The translations under genes were made by a program, and so were the position numbers. A stretch of DNA of 37,170 nucleotides from Bacteroidales bacterium (GTDB lineage: Bacteria > Bacteroidota > Bacteroidia > Bacteroidales > UBA3824): assembly GCA_017412115.1 (NCBI GenBank), contig JAFPYR010000098.1, positions 1 to 37,170 of the forward strand, written 5' to 3'. Every line of letters starts with the position of its first letter. Within the stretch, counting starts at the first letter, position 1. The notes below the pieces were generated by a model. The model did no database searches and was not told where the DNA came from. It worked only from the letters and a program-made list of their open reading frames with translations. Positions 8,839 through 15,545 of the stretch are shown piece by piece.

Positions 8839-8950
8839 TGGAGGGGAAAAAATATTTTTTTATGCACCTTGCATGATTTTTGTTTAATAATCAATAAATC
8901 AGTTGTTTGCATTTTTATGTAAGATTAAATTGCAATATTTGTAAAAAAAT

Positions 8951-8966
8951 CTTGCATTGTTGCAAG
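8951..8966. promoter_or_regulatory. Candidate operator dyad 1 of unit 2
   Basis: CTTGCATTGTTGCAAG is a perfect 6-bp inverted repeat around TTGT. Its core TTGCA-TTGT-TGCAA (8952-8965) has the same arms and spacing as the unit 1 operator. Confidence 0.55.
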
Positions 8967-8970
8967 AAAT

Positions 8971-8986
8971 CTTGCAGAATTGCAAA
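8971..8986. promoter_or_regulatory. Candidate operator dyad 2 of unit 2
   Basis: The core TTGCA-GAAT-TGCAA at 8972-8985 is a perfect 5-bp dyad lying 20 bp (two helical turns) from the preceding site and 11 bp upstream of the -33 element of the regulator promoter. Confidence 0.55.
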
Positions 8987-8996
8987 TGTATGATTT

Positions 8997-9028
8997 TTTG
9001 ATATTTAGATTTTTTTTTGCTAATTTTG
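8997..9028 (+). promoter_or_regulatory. Promoter of the unit 2 regulator
   Basis: TTTG at 8997-9000, a 20-bp spacer, and TAATTTTG at 9021-9028, 19 bp before the ATG at 9048. A close fit to the Bacteroidota promoter consensus. Confidence 0.65.
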
Positions 9029-9047
9029 CGGCGGAAAATTTAAAGCA

Positions 9048-9800
9048 ATGAAAAAGTTAAATATTGTTGTAATTTTTATATCATTTCTTGTAACAACGGC
9101 GTGTTTTGAAAACGATGTAGAAAACACGGAAATTGCTATTTTACAAAATGATTCTGAGAAAAGAAATTATAAGTCGGACATTTTACCGAATGACGACGAT
9201 ACAAAACATAAACTTCATAAACTCTATAAACTTTATGGAATTAATTTAGACGAAATTTATAACGCCGCCTCTGAAATTGTTTCGCAAAAAGATTCTATAT
9301 TAGAAGCATTAGACGTTGAAAATAAGGAATTTGCAATCTTGCAATATAAACGGAATGATAACAAAAGCGGCTTGATTTGTCTTATAATATTGTCTTTTGG
9401 TTTGGCGGTTTTATTGTTTTTAAGTTTTAGGAAACAACGCGTACTGAAAAAAATGATTTCTCAAAAAGATGAGGAAATTTTGATGTTGAAAAATAAACTT
9501 GATTTGGTAAAGAGTTTGAATAACAACGGCGAAAAGCTTTATTATCAGGTACTTACTAATAAATCAATTTCGACATGGACAACCGCCGACATGGTAAATT
9601 TCATTGAATATTACCGCACTTTAAAACCTGATTTTGTTGAAACGTTGGACAATAGTTATAAAAAACTTTCGCCGCGTTACAAAATAATTCTTGTGCTTGA
9701 AGATATGGGAAAAACGATTGAAGAAATTATGTTGATAATGTCGTTTGAAGAATCATCATATTACAGCGCAAAATCAAGAATCAACGGGGCGAAAAAATAA
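9048..9800 (+). CDS. Short membrane-tethered HTH regulator lacking the TPR region (unit 2)
   Basis: A 250-residue counterpart of 3309-4871. It keeps the lipobox (TTAC, Cys19), a membrane helix (about 107-127), a coiled coil (128-158) and the HTH-like C-terminus (LSPRYKIILVLEDMGKTIEEIMLIM from 207, then YYSAKSRINGAKK). The region between lipid anchor and membrane helix is only about 88 residues and has no TPR repeats, against about 330 residues in the unit 1 protein. The sensor part has therefore been lost or replaced while the DNA-binding end is kept. It is divergent from the barrel at 6487 over an intergenic region with two dyads. It could be a constitutive or differently tuned regulator. 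Confidence 0.7.
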   Translation: MKKLNIVVIFISFLVTTACFENDVENTEIAILQNDSEKRNYKSDILPNDDDTKHKLHKLYKLYGINLDEIYNAASEIVSQKDSILEALDVENKEFAILQYKRNDNKSGLICLIILSFGLAVLLFLSFRKQRVLKKMISQKDEEILMLKNKLDLVKSLNNNGEKLYYQVLTNKSISTWTTADMVNFIEYYRTLKPDFVETLDNSYKKLSPRYKIILVLEDMGKTIEEIMLIMSFEESSYYSAKSRINGAKK

Positions 9801-9831
9801 TTGTAAAAGCGGAAAACTTTTATTATTTTTG
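9801..9831 (+). promoter_or_regulatory. Promoter of the unit 3 ATPase pseudogene
   Basis: TTG at 9801-9803, 20-bp spacer and TATTTTTG at 9824-9831. It shares most spacer bases with the promoter at 4865-4895. The segment TTGTAAAAGCGGAA recurs at 11645-11658 at the right edge of the array. Confidence 0.6.
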
Positions 9832-9852
9832 TGGGCAAAACTTTTTTTGATT

Positions 9853-11122
9853 ATGTGGAATCCTTAGGCAAAACGCATACCATACGGCATTCAGGGCTTT
9901 GAAATGCTCCGCCGCGATAATTGTTATTACGTAGATAAAATGCGCTTTATTCAAGAAATAGAGTACGCAAATAAATATTTCTTTTTGGTTCGCCCGAGAC
10001 GTTTCGGAAAAACACTGACAATGACGATGTTAGAAACGTATTACGACATTAATAAGAAAGAAAAATTTGAGGAGATTTTTTCAGGGCTTTGGATTGGTGA
10101 GAATCCGACAAAAAACAAGAAATACGTATTTGATTTTGGAGTTCAACTTTTCGCTTGTAAACGGCGGAATTGAGGATTATAAAAATGATTTTGATGAGCA
10201 TTGTGGACAACAAATGGAGTTTTTTGTTGAAAAATATGCTGATTTATTGCCACAAGATTCATTGGCAAAAGTTCAAAAAGCTACAAATGCCTCCAAAAAA
10301 TTGGACGCCTTGTGTGAATGTGTTGCCAAATCCAATCAAAAAATTTACCTTTTCATCGACGAGTACGACAATTTTACAAACAACATCTTGTCAGACTACA
10401 CACAACTTGGACGTTACATGGACGAAACGCACCGCACGGGATATTTGCGCACATTTTTTAATGCGCTGAAAGACGGCACGAAAACAGCGATAGAAAGACT
10501 TTTCATAACCGGAGTTTCGCCCGTAACGCTTGACGATTTAACAAGCGGATTCAACATCGGTACCAACTACACTACAGACGCAAGGTTCAACGAAATCACA
10601 GGTTTCACCGAGCAAGAAACCCGTGAAATGCTCACGTATTACAGCGAATATTTTCATTTTCCTTGTTCTGTTGATGAAATCATTGAAACCATTCGTCCTT
10701 GGTACGATAATTATTGTTTTGCGGAGGATTGTTTCGGAGAAAACAGTATATTTAAGCCGTCAGAAGTCTTATATTTTCTATGTAGGTTTTGCAATGACAA
10801 TGAATTTCCGGATAGTATGCCTGATAGTATGAATATTTATTCTGACTTTCTAACTCCTAAAATGTTGATAAGGAAGGATAAAGATTTTAAATATGAAGCC
10901 GCAATAGTGAAACAATTACTTTCTGTTGGACATTATAACTTCGTACTAAAAGACGATTTTCCACCAGAAAATATAGCCAACAAAGATGTTTTTATAAGCC
11001 TGCTTTTTTATTACGGACTGATTACTATATGTGGTCAAGAGAACGGTCTGACTGTTTTTAAGATTACAAATAGGGAAACAGAAGAACAATTACGAGATTT
11101 TGGTGATGTACAAAGGTTTTGA
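9853..11122 (+). pseudogene. AAA-ATPase-like protein, broken by nonsense codon and frameshift (unit 3)
   Basis: An ATG at 9853 reads M-W-N-P then TAG (9865-9867), and the same frame continues AKRIPYGIQGFEMLRRDNCYYVDKM. IPYGI..FE.LR...YYVDK is the usual N-terminus of AAA-ATPase_like proteins, so the stop interrupts the gene. The frame holds the Walker A variant VRPRRFGKT, then is lost at about 10121-10127, where one extra base moves the homology to frame 2 (EFNFSLVNGG...). Frame 2 carries Walker B FIDEYDNF and TGVSPV and runs to 11122. No PD-(D/E)XK motif follows; a third frame from 11106 may hold a little more tail (to 11171). It belongs to a different subfamily from the unit 1 and 2 ATPases. 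Intact open pieces are 9904-10173 and 10067-11122. Confidence 0.75.
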
Positions 11123-11447
11123 TTTGGAAAAATGCGAGGAAATTTTGAATTATCCTCCTAACTCCAACTGATTTTGAAAAAGTGCATTTCATAACGGGTT
11201 TGTTGACAGTGTAGCCGAATTTGTCGTGTTGATTTTGGTTATAATGGTATTGTTTACCGCCGATTTCGTAATCGTATTTTATATCGGAAAATCTGTCTTT
11301 GTAATCGCGCAGATTAAAAACATAAGAAAGAGAAAATGAGAGAAAATAACTTCCGTTTTTGACGTTTTTAATTTCGTAACCGCCATTAAAATCAGTGATT
11401 GTTCTAATTCGTTCCGGGTTTATTTGATGAGTAATGAAAATTTGCAA
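11123..11447 (-). pseudogene. Fragment of a secreted or outer-membrane barrel gene (unit 3)
   Basis: The minus strand is open over this stretch. Translation includes TITDFNGGYEIKNVKNGSYF, which resembles the CarboxypepD_reg-like pattern TDxNGxYxIxNVxxGxYxL, then alternating aromatic/polar residues typical of barrel strands. There is no signal peptide, plug or C-terminal signature. Its position (minus strand, after an ATPase and before a regulator) is exactly where the barrel gene lies in units 1 and 2, which is the main reason for the call. Sequence similarity to those two barrels is weak by eye, so the parent gene may have been a different barrel. Confidence 0.45.
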
Positions 11448-11469
11448 GCTGAAACCTTCAAGGGAAAAA

Positions 11470-11644
11470 GAAATATGTGTTGATGACTTAAATAAAAATT
11501 ATCCGAAACTTTCGCCTCGTTACAAAATAATCCTTGTTCTTGAAAATATAGGAAAAAACATGGAAGTGATAATGCAAAATAATGTCTTTCGTCGAAACCT
11601 CATATTACAGCGCAAAATCAAGAATTAACGGGGCGAAAAAATAA
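11470..11644 (+). pseudogene. C-terminal remnant of an HTH regulator (unit 3)
   Basis: Translation gives NYPKLSPRYKIILVLENIGK, close to SYKKLSPRYKIILVLEDMGK in the 9048-9800 regulator. An extra A in the run at 11576-11579 shifts the frame; in the +1 frame the match resumes (SFVETSYYSAKSRINGAKK) to a stop at 11642-11644. The bases after the stop repeat the unit 2 downstream sequence for about 14 bp and then diverge, marking the end of the array. Only the last 58 or so codons remain. Confidence 0.8.
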
Positions 11645-11678
11645 TTGTAAAAGCGGAATTTTTTCTCCACACTTTTCA

Positions 11679-13517
11679 TTATCCGATATAAACTTGTTCC
11701 TTCGGGTACATATAATTCAGCGATTTAACGGGTGTGAAAAACGCTGCAACCAACGTCAAAGCCCCTACCCTACCAACATACATCAAAAACGTCAAAACAA
11801 GTTTGCTCGATGTTGATAATGAATCTGTTATGCCCATGCTCAAACCACAAGTACAAAACGCTGAAACCGTTTCAAAAATTATATTCACAAAATTGGTATG
11901 AGGATTTTTCTCCTCAAAAATCATCAACAAAAACGACCCTATAAAAATGAAAATCAGCGATAACATTATAACTGCAAATGCCGTTCTAACTGTACTGTTT
12001 GCAATTTTTCTTCGGAAAATTTCAATTCTGTCTTTCCCGCGCAAAATACTGGTTATCACCAAGAAAGCCACACCAAAAGTCGTTGTTTTGATACCGCCGC
12101 CTGTTGAAATCGGTGAGGCACCAACCCACATTTGAAAAATCAAAAGCATAACCGTCGGTGTTCTCATCAGAGAAATATCAACATCGTTAAAACCTGCTGA
12201 CCTCGGCATCGTTGAATAATAAAACGAGTCAATAAATTTTTTCCAAAATCCTTCATGCGCAGTCAAAGTGTTGCCCCACTCAAAATACAAAAACGTTAAA
12301 GTACCAAATACAAACATCATCGTCGAAACAATAGCCGCAAGTTTAGTATTAACATTAATCAATCTCGGCTCATGGACATAACGCTTCCGATAAAAAATAA
12401 CACGCTTTAAATTGACAAGTTTATGATACAAAAAGTTTTGCAAATTGATTAAGACAGGAAAACCGACTCCGCCTAAAATCGCAAGCACGGCGATAATAAT
12501 TTTCAAAGCATAATTGCTGAAAATTTCAGGGTGCGTCATACTACCCGGAATAGTCGTAAAACCTGCATTGCAAAACGCTGATATTGAATTATATACAGAA
12601 AATTTCAGACGCTCATTAAAATCAGCAAAAATTCCGCTGTCACCAACGGCAAAATAAATGGCAAAACCGCCGAAAATTTCAATCGTAAAAGTATAAAGAA
12701 CGATTGTCAAAATTATTTTTAAACCCGAACCCATGCCCTGTGTCCCGACCATGTTTCCAAGCATTTCATCGGCTTTAAAAGAACTCGTATCCTTGAAAAA
12801 ATATGCAATAAAACAAGTAAAAGTCATAACACCAAGACCACCTATCTGCAAGAGTACCAATATGATAATCTGCCCAAAAAGCGTAAGTTTTTCTGCTGAA
12901 TCCACACACTGAAGCCCCGTGATACTCGTTGCACTTGTTGCCATAAAAAGACAATCCGCAAAAGGCAAATTCCCGTTTGAAGCATTAGGCATTTTCAACA
13001 GACCAGCCCCGATGAAAACCAAAACAAAAAAACTCATGGCAAACAAAGCCTGAGGTTTTATTTTCGCAACCAAAATTTTGAAAGTTGTTTTGGAAAGTTC
13101 AATAAAAAAAACCGCGAAAATCAAAATATAAACCAAATCGGGACTTGTCAAAAACCTATACACAACTCCGTGATAATCAACGGAATCAAATACAAAATTG
13201 ACATTAAAAAGATAAAAAAACATCATTATCAGCATCAAAATCCTAATGACGGTCATGTAGATTTTTTTTCCCCGTTTTTTTAGGAAAGACGGCATTTTGA
13301 CGGAGAAAAAAACAAAATAAAAAAACAAATATGAATAATAGACTTTATGTAAAACAGACGTGTCGGTATTACCGCCCAAAAAACCGATTTCATAAACAGC
13401 TACGAAAAAAATGACAATAGAGGTATAAAACAATACGTTGTCTATTGCTCCCCGGATTTTTGAACGTTTGCCCTCCGAAAGTCCGTTTTTAAATATTTGT
13501 TTTAATGCGGTAATCAC
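11679..13517 (-). CDS. trkH: TrkH/KtrB-type potassium transporter
   Basis: A 612-residue integral membrane protein. Residues 1-150 form an extra N-terminal block with about four helices, often seen in Bacteroidota members; the core follows. The four pore-loop selectivity segments are visible: TSITG (197-201), NAGFT (317-321), RSAGF (439-443) and TCGLS (556-560), each with the expected central Gly. It moves K+ (with Na+ or H+) across the inner membrane and normally works with a cytoplasmic TrkA/KtrA RCK subunit, which is not encoded in this window. Its start overlaps the stop of the upstream gene by 4 bp, so the two are translationally coupled. Confidence 0.9.
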   Translation of the reverse strand: MITALKQIFKNGLSEGKRSKIRGAIDNVLFYTSIVIFFVAVYEIGFLGGNTDTSVLHKVYYSYLFFYFVFFSVKMPSFLKKRGKKIYMTVIRILMLIMMFFYLFNVNFVFDSVDYHGVVYRFLTSPDLVYILIFAVFFIELSKTTFKILVAKIKPQALFAMSFFVLVFIGAGLLKMPNASNGNLPFADCLFMATSATSITGLQCVDSAEKLTLFGQIIILVLLQIGGLGVMTFTCFIAYFFKDTSSFKADEMLGNMVGTQGMGSGLKIILTIVLYTFTIEIFGGFAIYFAVGDSGIFADFNERLKFSVYNSISAFCNAGFTTIPGSMTHPEIFSNYALKIIIAVLAILGGVGFPVLINLQNFLYHKLVNLKRVIFYRKRYVHEPRLINVNTKLAAIVSTMMFVFGTLTFLYFEWGNTLTAHEGFWKKFIDSFYYSTMPRSAGFNDVDISLMRTPTVMLLIFQMWVGASPISTGGGIKTTTFGVAFLVITSILRGKDRIEIFRRKIANSTVRTAFAVIMLSLIFIFIGSFLLMIFEEKNPHTNFVNIIFETVSAFCTCGLSMGITDSLSTSSKLVLTFLMYVGRVGALTLVAAFFTPVKSLNYMYPKEQVYIG

Positions 13518-14962
13518 TTAATGCCTTGATTTTCACGATATTGCTGTCTATATTGATCGTTTTTCCAATTGCGGTAAGCTGCGTTGAATTTCAACACAAA
13601 ATCCTCTTGCGGCGACGGTGCCGGATTCATCGAAAGTTTTCCCTGAGGATTCACCATATAATAAACCGGAAAGGCACGGACATTATAGCTTTTAAGTAAT
13701 TCATTATCAAAACCGTACCACAAAACTTTCCATGTAACATCCGTTTCTTTTTTCAAAAATTCCGTCATTTTTTCCTTTTTGTCAGAAACGAAAATCATAA
13801 CAATTTCCAAAACGTCTTCCGGGAAACCTTTGCGAATTTGTTTCAACAAATCCAAATCCGAATACGCCGCGTAACTATTTGGATTATAAAATGTTAAATA
13901 CACAAATTTTCCTGAAGATTTTTGATAGGAATATTCCGCTCCCTTATCGTCCCTCAAGAAAATCTCCGGGGGAGCATAACCGCAAAGAAGCGTTGTAAAT
14001 TTATCCGATAATTTTGCAGCTATCTGTCTGAAATCCTTTGTTTTAGACATCATCGCAACAGAATCCGCAACAGCAACCAAAGACTCTTTCGGAAACGAAT
14101 CCGAATAATAAGAATCTTTCAAACCCTTGAGAATCAGATAATCAGCAAATTTCTCACCACCGACTTTCGGCTCTGACATCATTTTGCGTTTCAAAGTATT
14201 GTAACTTTTATCGTAAATACCTTGATATAAGTCTTTTATAACAATAGCCGAGGTTTTGCCGGAGGTAAAAATATTAGTAAATAATTCATCGAAAAGTTCC
14301 GCGTATGCAGGAGAATTTGTCAAAATTTCTTTACCAGTAAAAAGCTCTTTCACAATATCATCTTTACTGCGGTGATATGCGGTATAATCAAGCAAGGCAT
14401 AACGGTATTTTTTGTAATCGTTAAAATACTGATTTTTTGCAGTAAACTTCTGATCAATAACATTTTCCATGCTATCAACAGTTGCCTTTGAAACGCCTTT
14501 AGCAGAATAAAAAACCTTTCCCATCGCCGAATTAAAATATTTTTCAAATTCGGGAATCAAAAGATTCAAATCTTCTTTGTCTTTTTGATTAATAACCTTA
14601 ACAAAAAACTCCGCCTTTTTGAAATAAGGATTCAACTTATCCTGAAGCGTAATTTCTTGTTTTTCAGGCAATACGATTTCTTCTTTTACATTCGGACCAA
14701 GAAAAATGCGCCCTTTAAAAACCGTTAAATCAATATAAGCAACCCTCACCTCTTTGAGGTTGCCCGAAAAAGTAAAATTTCCATCGCTATCAACTTTAGC
14801 CGAAGCTATAAGTGATTCATTTTTAGTGATATAATCATCAATAACATACATTTTGAGTGTATCGCCGGCATAAGTTTTAGCTGTGCCAGAAACAGAGAAT
14901 ACTTGCCCCGTTGCACTCAAAGATGTTAAAAGTACAAGACAAAAAAATATATTTTTCAACAT
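13514..14962 (-). CDS. Secreted thioredoxin-fold (TlpA-like) protein without CxxC
   Basis: A 482-residue protein with a signal peptide ending in SATGQ (about residue 20). Residues about 22-100 look like a DUF4369-type beta domain (FSVSGTAKTYAGDTLKMYV). A long helical middle follows, then a thioredoxin-like fold from about 330 (GKFVYLTFYNPNSYAAYSDL..., later FPVYYMVNPQGKL, whose cis-Pro region is typical). Where TlpA/ResA proteins carry WCxxC this one has YNPNSYA, so it cannot do disulfide exchange. It is probably a periplasmic or lipid-layer binding protein. It sits in an operon between the FHA gene (1 bp gap) and trkH (4 bp overlap). Confidence 0.75.
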   Translation of the reverse strand: MLKNIFFCLVLLTSLSATGQVFSVSGTAKTYAGDTLKMYVIDDYITKNESLIASAKVDSDGNFTFSGNLKEVRVAYIDLTVFKGRIFLGPNVKEEIVLPEKQEITLQDKLNPYFKKAEFFVKVINQKDKEDLNLLIPEFEKYFNSAMGKVFYSAKGVSKATVDSMENVIDQKFTAKNQYFNDYKKYRYALLDYTAYHRSKDDIVKELFTGKEILTNSPAYAELFDELFTNIFTSGKTSAIVIKDLYQGIYDKSYNTLKRKMMSEPKVGGEKFADYLILKGLKDSYYSDSFPKESLVAVADSVAMMSKTKDFRQIAAKLSDKFTTLLCGYAPPEIFLRDDKGAEYSYQKSSGKFVYLTFYNPNSYAAYSDLDLLKQIRKGFPEDVLEIVMIFVSDKKEKMTEFLKKETDVTWKVLWYGFDNELLKSYNVRAFPVYYMVNPQGKLSMNPAPSPQEDFVLKFNAAYRNWKNDQYRQQYRENQGIK

Positions 14963-14963
14963 A

Positions 14964-15431
14964 CTATTTAATACGTTTTCTTAATACTGCACCCGAATTG
15001 TAAACTTCAACGGTCTTTTCGTAACCGAGTTTTGAGGTAAGTTTTACGGCATCGTCCACATTTACAGCGATTTTTGCAGTTTGCAAAACAAATTTCGTAA
15101 TGCCTATTTGAATCGTATCACCGTCTTTCAATTTTACAGGATTTTCTCCAAGACGTTCGGGATTTCCGTTTATGAAAGTTCCGTTCAAACTCGGTTTACC
15201 TTGAATTTCCGCATTATCTGCTATAAGATATTCATAATCAATACCTTCTGTTTTTCTAACAACCAAAACTGCATGGTTTCGGCTGACATAAATATCGTTT
15301 TCAACCGCAACATCGGGCATAACGTTAAGAGATTTTCTGCCGATACGATTTTTACCTTCTTTCAACGGATAAGTCTTTGACTCACAGCCTTCTGTATGAA
15401 GGACGAGCCAACCTGCACATGTATTTTCCAT
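14964..15431 (-). CDS. FHA-domain protein
   Basis: A 155-residue cytoplasmic protein. The forkhead-associated core is clear: NRIGRK (28-33), VSRNHA (49-54), LNGTFING (82-89) and LKDGDTIQIG (101-110). FHA domains bind phosphothreonine peptides, and the binding Arg, Ser and Asn-Gly positions are all present. The C-terminal 40 residues carry no recognised domain. It is first in a three-gene operon with the thioredoxin-fold protein and the K+ transporter. No Ser/Thr kinase is in the window, so its phosphopeptide partner is unknown. Confidence 0.9.
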   Translation of the reverse strand: MENTCAGWLVLHTEGCESKTYPLKEGKNRIGRKSLNVMPDVAVENDIYVSRNHAVLVVRKTEGIDYEYLIADNAEIQGKPSLNGTFINGNPERLGENPVKLKDGDTIQIGITKFVLQTAKIAVNVDDAVKLTSKLGYEKTVEVYNSGAVLRKRIK

Positions 15432-15493
15432 AGTTTTTTTATTTAAATTTAACTGCTAAAATTATACAGAATTTTTTAAACTCACAAATTTTT

Positions 15494-15524
15494 TTTGACA
15501 AAGCAAAAAATATTTCTAAATTTG
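15494..15524 (+). promoter_or_regulatory. Promoter of uvrB
   Basis: TTTG at 15494-15497, a 19-bp spacer and TAAATTTG at 15517-15524, 21 bp before the ATG. No LexA-type dyad was noticed. Confidence 0.65.
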
Positions 15525-15545
15525 TATTGTCAAAATTTTTAAGTA

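Noticed and set aside
8881..9000. CRISPR-like short repeats around TTGCA
   Set aside because: Copies are short dyads without constant spacer length; they fit operator sites better.
11064..11122. Final part of the minus-strand frame from 11447 as genuine barrel sequence
   Set aside because: It lies antisense to the ATPase pseudogene and loses barrel-like character after about 11178.
1..11659. Insertion sequence or composite transposon as the cause of the repeats
   Set aside because: No transposase or integrase, no terminal inverted repeats or target-site duplications recognised; the leftward part is outside the window.
13514..14962. TlpA/ResA disulfide reductase function
   Set aside because: The WCxxC site is replaced by residues without cysteine; only the fold is supported.
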